Notes under the pieces: model-generated | What the model was told of the DNA's origin: nothing | Databases searched by the model: none | The model's input: only the letters and a program-made list of their open reading frames with translations | Source: Methanohalophilus euhalobius | GTDB lineage: Archaea > Halobacteriota > Methanosarcinia > Methanosarcinales > Methanosarcinaceae | Assembly (NCBI RefSeq): GCF_900215215.1 | Contig: NZ_OBDR01000011.1 | Coordinates: forward strand, 1-63,642 | Reading direction: 5' to 3' | Length of the DNA stretch: 63,642 nucleotides | Program-made: the position numbers and the translations under genes | Shown: positions 26,850-35,103 of the stretch, piece by piece | Numbering within the stretch: the first letter of the stretch is position 1 | Layout of the letters: every line of letters begins with the position of its first letter

Positions 26850-26936
26850 ATGTCTGCATTAAGTGTATTGGCCTGTAAAATACTCTAGGATGAACTTGTC
26901 TAGATCCTGAAGAATGAAATAAGTAGCAGCAATTAA
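26850..26936 (+). pseudogene. DUF1638 N-terminal remnant with two in-frame TAG codons
   Basis: MSALSVLACKIL-TAG-DELV-TAG-ILKNE is parallel to MPVLSIVACEMLEDELVHVL of the complete DUF1638 gene 100 bp downstream. TAG stands at 26886 and 26901; a TAA follows at 26934 and the homology ends. It is a partial duplicate, probably dead, but both internal stops being TAG is notable here. Confidence 0.6.
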
Positions 26937-26952
26937 TAAAACTGATCTAATC

Positions 26953-27804
26953 ATGCCTGTTCTGAGTATAGTTGCATGTGAAATGCTTGAAGATGAACTT
27001 GTACATGTCCTCTCAATTGATCATGACATCAGACAATTGTATTTAGTTGAAGATACGAACAGTTTCAGATTGACGAGGAAACTGAAGTCCAGAGGCATGC
27101 GACCTTTCATATTTCCTTTTGATAGGTTATCTGCTATTGTTATGGAAAATAGTAGAAATCTGTTCTCTGAAGGCATTTTGCGTTTTCCAAAGTTTTCTAT
27201 TTTCAAGAAGATACACTATGCTCTTAAAGCAGGAAAATGTGATCATCTCATTATTGTAGTGAATCTCCTTCCAAAAGACCTGCATGCTGATACGGATCGT
27301 CTGCATTCTGAAGTATACCGCAATGCCAGAGATATGGCAAAGTTTTCGGATGGAATCCTGCTTTTCTACGGGAAATGCGCTTACAGTTATGAATCCAAGA
27401 CCAAGTTAAAGTCACTTGATTGTCCTGTTTATTTCCTGAAAGACAATAACAGTGAGGTTGTGGAAGATTGCATCAGTACCGCACTTGGTGGCAACGATGC
27501 GTACACGAAAACCGATCAACTAGGAAAAGGTGTCTTCTATGCAACCCCGATGTGGATTACTTACATGAAAGAGAGGATAAAGCCGGATAGACCATCCAAT
27601 GATTACAACTATCTGAATGATCCAAATTACAGCCATCTCTTCAAGATAAACAGACTGGATTCTGACAATGCTGACTTTTCCATAAACGCATCGGAGTTCG
27701 CAAAAACCTTTGACATGGATATCATCAATATTAACGGCACTATGAAAATAGCAATTGACTCCTATATGAATGCGAAACTTGCGGTATGTAAAGACTCAGA
27801 TTGA
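26953..27804 (+). CDS. DUF1638 family protein
   Basis: This 283-residue protein begins MPVLSIVACEMLEDELVHVL, the hallmark of DUF1638. The family is common in methylotrophic methanogens and is often found near corrinoid methyltransferases, but no reaction is proven. It has a conserved Cys at residue 9 and an ILLFYGKC stretch near 131-138. It appears cytosolic. A truncated duplicate stands directly upstream. No close ribosome site was seen. Confidence 0.75.
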   Translation: MPVLSIVACEMLEDELVHVLSIDHDIRQLYLVEDTNSFRLTRKLKSRGMRPFIFPFDRLSAIVMENSRNLFSEGILRFPKFSIFKKIHYALKAGKCDHLIIVVNLLPKDLHADTDRLHSEVYRNARDMAKFSDGILLFYGKCAYSYESKTKLKSLDCPVYFLKDNNSEVVEDCISTALGGNDAYTKTDQLGKGVFYATPMWITYMKERIKPDRPSNDYNYLNDPNYSHLFKINRLDSDNADFSINASEFAKTFDMDIININGTMKIAIDSYMNAKLAVCKDSD

Positions 27805-27850
27805 TATTGTTTTTAACATAGTTGGAGTTACCCAAGTGAATTAAGTATAG

Positions 27851-27876
27851 TGCTGATTAAGTATGTACTAAATAGC
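27851..27876 (+). promoter_or_regulatory. Shared promoter motif, copy C (diverged)
   Basis: TGCTGATTAAGTATGTACTA matches copies A and B at most positions, with AGTTACC and GTATAGTGC upstream as in copy A. No convincing gene follows on the plus strand; only a 25-codon frame (MLLCKHSICTG..., 27899-27976) is present. It may be an orphan promoter left by a lost gene. Confidence 0.4.
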
Positions 27877-27972
27877 TACCTATAGACAGGCAATAGTTAT
27901 GTTGCTCTGCAAACACAGTATTTGCACAGGGACATTTCCTCTAATATATGCTCACTCTTTGCAGGACAGTAA

Positions 27973-28377
27973 TTAAATGCCATCGTTTTCAAAAACCGTC
28001 TGATTTTCATCCATGTACATTCCTGGCGGATGAAGTGGTTCTTTCACTATAAAAGTCAGATATGTGGAAATAATACGGGTATATTCCTTCAAATACCTTT
28101 GATCGGGAGCATACTCATCCATATACTTGTTAATCCTGAAACTAAAATCTTCAAGCTTTCCAGTATCAATCTCCTCGGACAAATCTGTGCAATTTCTTTC
28201 TTTTAATTCATAAAATTTCTTACGGTTATATTTTGCAAGATATTCAATATTATACTGAAGACTCCCACGAGGACCCTGAATATCCCCTGTTTCTTTTTTA
28301 TTAACCCTTGCTAGATACCCTGAAGATAAATTGGAAGCTTCTTTTTGTAATAAAAATAATAGTTCACATGAATTCAT
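27973..28377 (-). CDS. Hypothetical protein, 134 aa
   Basis: A soluble, helical protein rich in Lys, Glu and Tyr (NIEYLAKYNRKKFYELKERN, and RYLKEYTRIISTYLTFIVKEP). No motif known to me. GAGGAGGG upstream of the ATG supports translation. It lies alone between the DUF1638 gene and the cas1 remnant. Confidence 0.55.
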   Translation of the reverse strand: MNSCELLFLLQKEASNLSSGYLARVNKKETGDIQGPRGSLQYNIEYLAKYNRKKFYELKERNCTDLSEEIDTGKLEDFSFRINKYMDEYAPDQRYLKEYTRIISTYLTFIVKEPLHPPGMYMDENQTVFENDGI

Positions 28378-28538
28378 ATGAAATCCCTCCTCATTTTTTT
28401 ATATGAAACATCTTTCAAGCTATAGTTTCGCTTAGTTTGTCTTTTGTGTCCGTCTGTTCTGTCTCTTGTCTGTCGCCTACATTTGTCTCCTGAATTCCCA
28501 CTCAAAGAGACAAAAAGGACAGCTAAGCGACACCAAAT

Positions 28539-28810
28539 TCAAGCATTTGCAACAAGTTTTTCCCATTGTTCTAAACGTTCTCTTACATGAGCATTAAGTT
28601 TAAAAGGCTTGTCTGCTTTTGCATTTTGTTTCATGTAATGCAATGTTCCTTTTGAAAAACCTAGATTTTTCCACTCAACATAGGATATATCAAGAATCAA
28701 CTTCCTTATTTCCATATTGTCCTGTCTTTCAATTTCATATCCTTGTGACACAAAATCAACGGTTTTCTTTTTACCAACAAGGTATTGAGCCAGTTATCTT
28801 GTCTCAATCC
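28539..28810 (-). pseudogene. cas1: CRISPR-associated Cas1, C-terminal remnant
   Basis: The last about 90 residues of a Cas1 integrase are visible: LAQYLVGKKKTVDFVSQGYE, then EIRKLILDISYVEW, GFSKGTLHYMKQNAK and DKPFKLNAHVRERLEQWE. The Cas1 C-terminal helices have this GxSKGTLHY...KPF pattern. A TAA replaces a codon just before LAQYL and no earlier Cas1 sequence was found, so it is a dead fragment. No repeat array or other cas gene was seen in the window. Confidence 0.65.
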
Positions 28811-28966
28811 CCATAAGGCCTCTAATTGTACCTGATTTCATAAATCTACATTCTCATCTATACTTGAGTTGCCATACTGTACCGAAAACGAAAAAAGGCA
28901 TTTCACTAACCCATATTTATATAAGATAGGAACAAGTAATTTTTAAGTAATTATAGGAGGGATTAT

Positions 28967-29464
28967 ATGAAAACATTAGTAACATATATGTCACAGACAG
29001 GAAATACAAAGAAAATAGCTGAAGCAATATATGAGGAAATTACCGGTGAGAAGGATATCAAAGACATCAAAGATGTAAGCAACTTCGAAGGTTATGATCT
29101 CGTGTTTGTGGGTTTTCCGGTCCAGCAATTCAACATTCCAGAAAATGTCTCTGAAGTTGTAAAAGAGAATGTAGCTGGTAAGAATATAGCATTTTTCATG
29201 ACCCATGCTGTTCCCGAAGGAACCGAAGCCATTCATTCATGGACCGGCTCCTGCAAGGATATCGCAGCCACTGGAAATTATCTTGGTACATTTGATTGTC
29301 AGGGTGAGTTGGCACAACCTCTAATCGACAGGTTGCTGGAATCCGATGATCCACAAATGAGAGAGTTTGCTGAGATGGGTTCTTCCACAAAGGGTCAGCC
29401 TGACGAATCTCGTGTACAGAAGGCAAGGGAATTCGCAAAAGAAATTCAGGCAAAGGTTCAGTGA
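28967..29464 (+). CDS. Flavodoxin family protein
   Basis: This 165-residue protein has the N-terminal FMN phosphate loop TYMSQTGNTKKIAEAI (residues about 7-22) and GYDLVFVGFPVQQFNIP, the second flavin contact. Such flavodoxins are small cytosolic electron carriers. GGAGGG stands 7 nt before the ATG and a TATA-like ATTTATATAAG near 28914. The C-terminal 25 residues form a charged helix. It belongs to a group of redox genes running to 31340. Confidence 0.85.
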   Translation: MKTLVTYMSQTGNTKKIAEAIYEEITGEKDIKDIKDVSNFEGYDLVFVGFPVQQFNIPENVSEVVKENVAGKNIAFFMTHAVPEGTEAIHSWTGSCKDIAATGNYLGTFDCQGELAQPLIDRLLESDDPQMREFAEMGSSTKGQPDESRVQKAREFAKEIQAKVQ

Positions 29465-29577
29465 CTGGATATTTCTGATTTCCTGCAATTCATCGGGGGT
29501 TCAAGTGCTATTAACAAAGATTAATCACAACTCAGTTTGAGTTCATTTAATCTTTTATTTTCCCATACTTGAATCAA

Positions 29578-30273
29578 TTAGAAATTGTTCAAAGGGCACA
29601 CTTTAATGCATAGTCCGCATCGAAGTCCGCCAAGAACATTAAACATATACTCAGCGCATTTTTCTCTATGAATGACCCCTTCTGATGTAAGAGCATCAAC
29701 CGGACACACTTCGATACACTTCATGCATTCACTGCATGCATCATTTATAAATGGCAAATCGGTTTTTTCTTCTGTATCCAATGGTGCATCCGTCAGTATA
29801 GCAGCCATACGTACTTTAGGTCCAAAGTCCTTTGTTATCAGAAGATGATTCATGCCAAAGTTTCCCACGCCTGCACGATAAGCAGCATATTTGAAAGATA
29901 AATCTGCTTTAAGTGTTTCACGATTGGCATACCAGTAACCGTACTCACTTCCTTCACTTGGAGCAATCGTTGCCATATAACCTTCTTTTTCAATAAGTTT
30001 GGCTAACTTGAATGCAATGACCCTCAATGTAGTTGTAGCTGCCATAAGTGTATTTGTATATTCGCCTCTGCCCTTTGGTAAGGTTTCAAAAGCTCCTCGT
30101 GGTACAGAAACCCCCAGGATTATTACTGATTGTAAATTTTCCATTACATCCTGAGGTTTGTTTCCAGTATAATCTGAATCTTCAAAGCAGGATTTATTGG
30201 TTATACTGATAAAATCTACACCTAACTCAGAGGCCATGTTTCTCAAATCTTCTGTAATATTGTTTTCTGTCAT
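29578..30273 (-). CDS. 4Fe-4S double-cluster protein (QueG-related reductase domain)
   Basis: This 231-residue protein ends in two ferredoxin-type Cys groups, CSECMKCIEVCPVDAL and CGLCIKVCPLNNF. The N-terminal 150 residues (VIILGVSVPRGAF, and YRAGVGNFGMNHLLIT) resemble the corrinoid-binding part of epoxyqueuosine reductase and the related activators of corrinoid methyltransferases, but the protein is shorter. Possible roles are reductive activation of corrinoid proteins or a reductase. I choose ATG at 30273 because AAGGAG lies 6-7 nt before it; an upstream ATG lacks one. Confidence 0.75.
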   Translation of the reverse strand: MTENNITEDLRNMASELGVDFISITNKSCFEDSDYTGNKPQDVMENLQSVIILGVSVPRGAFETLPKGRGEYTNTLMAATTTLRVIAFKLAKLIEKEGYMATIAPSEGSEYGYWYANRETLKADLSFKYAAYRAGVGNFGMNHLLITKDFGPKVRMAAILTDAPLDTEEKTDLPFINDACSECMKCIEVCPVDALTSEGVIHREKCAEYMFNVLGGLRCGLCIKVCPLNNF

Positions 30274-30375
30274 TTTTATCTCCTTTTGACAAGAACTATT
30301 TATGATACTATTCAAAAATACCACAGTAAAACATTGTACACAGCGTTTAAAAAATATACTGTAAGCATTCCTGGT

Positions 30376-31032
30376 TTATTCTTTTGACTTCAGGTATTCT
30401 GCAATATTCTTGCCCAGTTCTTTTGCGGCATTGACAGCTTCAGGTTGGTCCTCAAATTTGTTTATTCCTACAGACTCTTTTGTTGCATCTGGACCAAACA
30501 TCATCTTGATACCGCTCATGTCACATTCGTCTCCAAATCTGCATCGAACACATGGATTATTGCCAAGGATCCTAACAGAGCCTACAGCCTCCATCCCTTC
30601 TTCCATCATGTAATATGTAATTGCATTGATACCGTTATCAGAGGCGGGTGGCATCATCTCAAAATCCTTCGGGATTGCAGATGTGATTATTGCTCCCCCT
30701 GGTTTTCCTTGCATGAATCCATATTGATGGCGGAGTGAATAAAGTCGTTCAATAAATGCTTTTGTGCGCGAATCAAGGGTGGAATATGGTGTAAAACCTG
30801 CAATAATAAGAGCATCTGCTTCTTTAGCTTTTTCTGCCAAAGCAATGCCGTCGTCTTTAATTACACAGACATTCGTTTTTACACAGCCCAGGCAAGCCTT
30901 ACAGGGAGCAACAGTATAATCAATAATCTTGACAAATTCGTATTCCATGTCTGTTGCTTCAAGGGCTGCTTTTAGAGCACGATCCGCATTACTGTCTTTG
31001 ATAGGGGAACCTGATACACCAAGAATTTTCAT
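30376..31032 (-). CDS. Iron-sulfur flavoprotein, second paralogue
   Basis: 218 residues. MKILGVSGSPIKDSNADRA is the FMN loop, CKACLGCVKTNVC (about 47-59) the cluster-binding motif and CVRCRFGDEC a second Cys group. It is related throughout to the protein at 24477-25193. It probably transfers electrons between ferredoxin and an oxidant. GGAGGG precedes the ATG. The MTH865-like gene lies upstream on the same strand; a 68-bp gap permits one transcript. Confidence 0.82.
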   Translation of the reverse strand: MKILGVSGSPIKDSNADRALKAALEATDMEYEFVKIIDYTVAPCKACLGCVKTNVCVIKDDGIALAEKAKEADALIIAGFTPYSTLDSRTKAFIERLYSLRHQYGFMQGKPGGAIITSAIPKDFEMMPPASDNGINAITYYMMEEGMEAVGSVRILGNNPCVRCRFGDECDMSGIKMMFGPDATKESVGINKFEDQPEAVNAAKELGKNIAEYLKSKE

Positions 31033-31100
31033 TATTATTCCCTCCTATTGACAATCAGTTTGTAAACATCTTAAGTGTTGTGTGCAAAAGGGTGTGGTTA

Positions 31101-31340
31101 TTACAACCCAGCCCTTTCAACGAGGGTGTCAGCGACCTGCTTTGCACTCTCAATTGGGAAATCTTCTGGTGTAAGAAGTGCACCTGCTTCTCCTGCGGTA
31201 ATCTCTACATCTCCTGCTTTACATTTAGTGTCTGCACCAGCAGGCATTGCTGCAAGAAGCTCTTCAGGTGAGTTTATAGGGAATGATGCATCTGCCAGTG
31301 CTCCAACAATCTGGGAATGGATTTCTTCTTTTACGCTCAT
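31101..31340 (-). CDS. MTH865-like protein
   Basis: 79 residues, [33 protein letters not shown], then a single Cys and [22 protein letters not shown]. This matches the small MTH865 family of methanogens, which has an EF-hand-like helical fold; its function is unknown. GGAG stands just before the ATG. The promoter motif shared with the small CxxC gene lies 74 bp upstream. Confidence 0.75.
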   Translation of the reverse strand: MSVKEEIHSQIVGALADASFPINSPEELLAAMPAGADTKCKAGDVEITAGEAGALLTPEDFPIESAKQVADTLVERAGL

Positions 31341-31414
31341 TTTGTTTTCTCCTTTATGGTTTTTTATGTGGCTTCATGTTCTTTGGAACATTTGAACCAC
31401 AATAGATAATCGAT

Positions 31415-31440
31415 AGTTACTCATATATACTTAATCGGCA
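31415..31440 (-). promoter_or_regulatory. Shared promoter motif, copy B
   Basis: On the minus strand TGCCGATTAAGTATATATGA followed by GTAACT; 25 of 26 bases match copy A. It lies upstream of the MTH865-like gene. GAGTTATTGTAA and GTTACTCCACTATAC elements next to it recall the flanks of the other copies. Confidence 0.65.
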
Positions 31441-31530
31441 TTACAATAACTCTTGTATAGTGGAGTAACTCCTATAACCTTTAAGGTTTTACTAGGAACC
31501 CTTATATGCAATGTGTGTAAATTCTATATT

Positions 31531-31755
31531 ATGAACAATAATTGCGAATCCGAACTCGGAGATATAAGGGAAAAACTTGATGATATCTACAGAGAAGTCA
31601 GATCATTTACTGAAGATACAAACAGGCAACATCTTGAATCCATTCTGGCATTTGTAAGAAGTGATTATTCTGATGCTATGGAAAAACACCTTGTTGCCGA
31701 TGGTACAATTAAATACAGGATGCCAAAACCTGCAGCCAGTATATTCCATGAATGA
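31531..31755 (+). pseudogene. Truncated winged-helix regulator (N-terminus only)
   Basis: The first 50 residues (ESELGDIREKLDDIYREVRSF, HLESILAFVRSDYSDAMEKHL) closely match the N-terminus of the regulator at 25360-26112. Then the frame changes to unrelated residues (VADGTIKYRMPKPAASIFHE) and stops. The sensor middle and the winged helix are absent. Without a DNA-binding domain it could at most interfere with its paralogue by dimerising; decay is more likely. Confidence 0.7.
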
Positions 31756-32109
31756 TGGATATACAGGGCCTTTGCAGCCACATGACCAGCAGAACAGGAT
31801 TTTGAAAATAGTAATACTCTGATACTATGATTATGTGTAATTTACCTGTGATATATCCAGATAGTTTTCAGGTTGTGGCAAGTTTAACCAGGCTTTATTT
31901 CAGAAAAATTTAGAATTCGATCTTATGCAAAGCATCAATACACTGTTTTGGTCTTAATTCAACCTTCTCACATGTCCTTGAATTGGATGGTGGAAATGAC
32001 ATATGGCGGCGTTCTCGCCACATATAAAGCTATCGGGAGGTGTTGTTAAGTTCAGGTGCTCAAAATTAGCTAAGTACTGTATGTATATATTCAACTTTTA
32101 GAGCAGGAG
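31756..32109. other. Gene-free stretch
   Basis: No gene, RNA or repeat was recognised. Near 32062-32095 GTGCTC, TTAGCTAAGTAC and TATATATTC faintly recall the shared promoter motif. Confidence 0.4.
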
Positions 32110-32123
32110 TTTCCTTCCGTAAT

Positions 32124-32324
32124 GTGTGTGGACATAGCGTGATCTTTGCAGGCCACAGGCCGTATTATTCTCTGTATCCCGGGCAGTTGCAGGAGTTGTC
32201 CGGACAGACTCATTCTGTTATCGTGGATGGCAGGAATGTGGGGGAGCCGGATGCTTTCATTGATGCAGGGTTTGTGTATAAGGGGATTGGCAGAGGAGAT
32301 AAGAACGGGCATGAAATATTTTGA
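32124..32324 (+). pseudogene. Nucleotide-sugar dehydrogenase, C-terminal remnant
   Basis: SVIVDGRNVGEPDAFIDAGFVYKGIGRGDKN is the ending of UDP-sugar/UDP-ManNAc-type dehydrogenases (VVDGRN, then GFVYKGIGRG). A complete enzyme has over 400 residues; only about 60 remain. It is likely a leftover from the surface-sugar locus. Confidence 0.65.
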
Positions 32325-32404
32325 TTAATTTAGTGTTATCAACACCTCAAATTGTGGCTATCATATCTGAGCCACAAATCAGATTTTATTTTTATTTCGA
32401 GGTT

Positions 32405-32667
32405 AAAAAGGCTCGCGCCGAGGCCATAGCGTGCAATGTTGCCATTATCTAAAGGGCCGCGGCTAAAAACTGGCGGGCGGCTGCCTGGTGGCTTGAGCGC
32501 AGTTGTCCGGAACTTAGCGAAAAGGGAATGTGGAGGTCAATGTGAACCAGAACGTTTCCCGCACGCAGGTAAATCTTGCCAAGATTGCCAATTCACCGGA
32601 GGTGCTGGAGAAGGCCAACGAATTGTCCAGAGAACTGAATGAACTATACGAGGAGGACAAGGACTGA
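32405..32667 (+). pseudogene. Phage-like (small terminase-type) remnant
   Basis: One frame gives KKARAEAIACNVAII, a stop, then RAAAKNWRAAAWWLERSCPEL; a second frame continues VNVNQNVSRTQVNLAKIANSPEVLEKA and ends NELYEEDKD. The AAKNWxAAAWWLERxxPE pattern is typical of small terminase-like or related phage DNA-binding proteins. At least one stop and one frameshift show decay. GC content is higher than in the neighbours. Confidence 0.5.
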
Positions 32668-32893
32668 TCTTTTTGCAGGAGGTGGCTTTCTGAGGGCGAT
32701 TATCCATGCCACCGTGGACAGGAATACTCTTTTGGTAATCCACAGGGTGATGAAGGAGAGGAAGTGCAAGAAAAGTGCGGCGGTTGATCATATTGTTGGA
32801 GAGTATGAGAGACGTAAACGGAAAGGTCGGATCGATGAGGTTGCGGAGAGGGTTATTGAGAAACTTGCGGATAGGGGAGGGACGAGGGTATGA
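32639..32893 (+). CDS. Possible ribbon-helix-helix protein
   Basis: The part from about 32708 (TVDRNTLLVIHRVMKERK, CKKSAAVDHIVGEYERRKRK) has the strand-helix-helix outline of CopG/ribbon-helix-helix regulators, followed by a charged helix. The first 24 residues look unrelated, and the true start may be GTG at 32714. It follows the phage-like remnant. It could be an antitoxin or a fragment. Confidence 0.35.
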   Translation: MNYTRRTRTDLFAGGGFLRAIIHATVDRNTLLVIHRVMKERKCKKSAAVDHIVGEYERRKRKGRIDEVAERVIEKLADRGGTRV

Positions 32894-33262
32894 GTTTTGT
32901 CGGACAGCCTGTTTAGTTATGGAGTTATGTCAGACAAGAGCATTAGACATCTGTATTCTATTTGCACAATTAATATATTATATCAGGGTTTTGTTTAACA
33001 AGACCTGGGCAAACAACGACTACAAAAAGAACAATCCATCTCTCCTCCAAAATATACGACTCTTCAGATGTAGGTTCTGGTTCCATTATTCTTGAAAACA
33101 CAACCTCCGGCTATCCCGAACAGTGCATCCTGGTGAAGATCAGGGCTGAACTACTATTTTGTCCGAAAATTCGATTTGACCGATAATTCACATCGCTGAC
33201 CAAAAAATAATTCAAAATGATATTTTCATATCATCAGTATCAATTTTATGAAACAGGATAAA
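32894..33262. other. Gene-free stretch
   Basis: These 370 bp hold no recognisable gene or repeat. A weak open stretch (IILENTTSGYPEQCILVKI, near 33090-33150) may be a fragment of a lost gene. Confidence 0.4.
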
Positions 33263-33988
33263 TTAAGATTCAAGTTTCGAAAAAAGATATGTAACAACCC
33301 AGCGTGGTAACTGATTTTCAGTTTTTATCAAAATTGTTCCATCAACATCTTTTTCTGCAATTAAGACAGCTGAACCTTCAGTTGAATTGTCGAATACATA
33401 TGCTCTTCTGCATAGCTTTGATGCGTCATATAAAAAATTATTTGATTTTATATATCGATCTATTATTTTCTGATCAGGAACACTATGCTCTCCTTTCTCA
33501 GCACGTTCTTTCACTCGATCTTGATTAATTGTAATATCTGATGTACTTACAAAATAAAGGTATAGGCTCCAACCTTTTTGCTTAGCTCGTTCCATGAATT
33601 CAAGTTTAGATTCATGTGAAAATACTGTTTCAAATGAAAATAAATTGATATCTGACTCAACTAGCTGATCTCTAATGAAATCTGCTACCAGTGAACCAAC
33701 ATATGGATTGTTTAGATCATTGATAAGACAATTGTTTCCAAATTTGATATCTTCAATATCAATATTACTTTTTGGGAATAGGGTTGATTTTAAAAGATGG
33801 TCTTTGAATTCGGATATATTTGTTTGTATCCCAAATTTTCCAAAATCAATAGTGTCTGTGATATTAAGTTTGTCAGGATCAACATGCAATTGTTTATTTA
33901 GTAACCAGGGCTTACCTTCAGTAAATTGTTTGACCAGGGTAGATTTGCCTGATCCATTTGGACCCGCGATTATTCGAATCCGTTTCAT
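33263..33988 (-). CDS. Zeta-toxin-like P-loop kinase
   Basis: This 241-residue protein starts MKRIRIIAGPNGSGKSTLVKQF with Walker A GPNGSGKS near residues 9-16, and has FSFETVFSH near residue 126-134, as in zeta/UNG-type kinases that phosphorylate UDP-sugars or other small molecules. It overlaps the upstream small gene by 4 bp (ATGA), the arrangement of antitoxin then toxin. Zeta toxins act on UDP-N-acetylsugars in bacteria; many archaeal relatives have unknown substrates. Confidence 0.75.
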   Translation of the reverse strand: MKRIRIIAGPNGSGKSTLVKQFTEGKPWLLNKQLHVDPDKLNITDTIDFGKFGIQTNISEFKDHLLKSTLFPKSNIDIEDIKFGNNCLINDLNNPYVGSLVADFIRDQLVESDINLFSFETVFSHESKLEFMERAKQKGWSLYLYFVSTSDITINQDRVKERAEKGEHSVPDQKIIDRYIKSNNFLYDASKLCRRAYVFDNSTEGSAVLIAEKDVDGTILIKTENQLPRWVVTYLFSKLES

Positions 33989-34278
33989 ATCTTATAAACA
34001 CGTTTTTTAGGGGTTACAAATGCATTTTCAAGTGTTTTTAGTACTTCAATCCTACCATCCGGATGTTTCCTGACAATAGCATTACCCTGTTGGAATGTAA
34101 TAGACCTGCCATTTTCGAGAGCATCCTTTGCTGCACGGGTTGTTGCCTTCCGTGCCATTTCTTCAAGGCGTTTAGATTGTTCATCCCGTGGCAAATCCGC
34201 GAAGTCTTTACATGTTGGTGCACCGATTTGTCCATCAAAGATAGAATGAACAGTTGGTAGTTTGCTTGTGTTTGACAT
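33985..34278 (-). CDS. Putative antitoxin of the zeta-like kinase
   Basis: 97 residues, helical and basic near the centre (RLEEMARKATTRAAKDALENGRSI), then a short hairpin (FQQGNAIVRKHPDGRIEVL). Small proteins with this ending are commonly encoded directly before zeta-like kinases. The stop overlaps the toxin start by 4 bp. Assigned by position more than by motif. Confidence 0.6.
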   Translation of the reverse strand: MSNTSKLPTVHSIFDGQIGAPTCKDFADLPRDEQSKRLEEMARKATTRAAKDALENGRSITFQQGNAIVRKHPDGRIEVLKTLENAFVTPKKRVYKI

Positions 34279-34359
34279 GTAATTTCCTCATTGCTTTGGT
34301 ATACTCAAATATGTCGTTAGGCTATAAATAAATTGGTTTTTATTGCAATTTGTCCGAAA

Positions 34360-35103
34360 TCAGATTTTTCCATGGCGGATTGCACTCAGGAGGGACATGA
34401 GCTGCATCGAGTCTCTACCAGGATGCCCTTTTGATGTAATATGGGGTTCAAATTCCCCATGGGAATCTGCATATCCCCCGCCAGAGATATATCTCAATTC
34501 ATTACGGTTCCATGTCCACCTGTTCTCCAGAAGGTGACACCCGAGACTGTCCTCAATCTCCGCCAGAGCGAACGAGAGTACCACCCGGACTCCCTGAAGG
34601 ATATTCTCAACAGCCTTTTCTTCCCGCATACCACCAGGCGGGATACAGTCTACATATCCATCAGAGGGATGGGCATCTCGTGGGATCAGAAACCGTGTCA
34701 CACTCCCCATCTTTGTATGGCTTTTATCAGAGAGAGCCGCATAGATCTCGTTTCGGTCTTTGATGGTGATTCTCTCCGTATTCCCGAGGTTCTTTCTGAT
34801 CTCGAATGGTCGTTCCAGCTGGATCAGTTGTTTTTGTGTGGCATCGTTTCCTACACCAAAAGCCCAGAAGAGCCCCATCTCACGGTTTCTTGTGAGGATA
34901 ATTCCAATCCACTCGCTTTCCAGTCCCATCCTCAGACAGTTAAATGACGGGGTGTTCAGCCCCTTCTCAGCCAATATGGTTCCTGCGAGGAACTGATTAT
35001 AGGCGTTCACAAAGAGACATCGTATGATCTTCGGGTTGAACTCCGTGGTTTCAATGAATTTTTGATATTTAAGAAGACATTCATTCGTTGTTGTTAATGT
35101 CAA
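34360..35103 (-). CDS. Hypothetical protein, 247 aa
   Basis: A soluble protein, mostly helical in the first half (IIRCLFVNAYNQFLAGTILAE, FNCLRMGLESEWIGIIL), resembling DUF5677-type proteins that count residents of a helical bundle, but I am not certain. A Gly/Pro-rich part follows (CIPPGGMREEKAVENIL). Its start overlaps the stop of the wecB fragment by 4 bp. GC content is higher than in the helicase island. Confidence 0.45.
   Translation of the reverse strand: MTLTTTNECLLKYQKFIETTEFNPKIIRCLFVNAYNQFLAGTILAEKGLNTPSFNCLRMGLESEWIGIILTRNREMGLFWAFGVGNDATQKQLIQLERPFEIRKNLGNTERITIKDRNEIYAALSDKSHTKMGSVTRFLIPRDAHPSDGYVDCIPPGGMREEKAVENILQGVRVVLSFALAEIEDSLGCHLLENRWTWNRNELRYISGGGYADSHGEFEPHITSKGHPGRDSMQLMSLLSAIRHGKI

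Noticed and set aside
28440-28538. GTCTC/GACAG-rich stretch near the cas1 remnant, examined as a CRISPR repeat
   Set aside because: No unit of 25-37 bp recurs with regular spacers, so no array can be called.
34441-34947. 168-codon plus-strand frame opposite the 247-aa gene
   Set aside because: The minus-strand frame is longer and more protein-like, and overlaps its neighbour by 4 bp as real genes do here.
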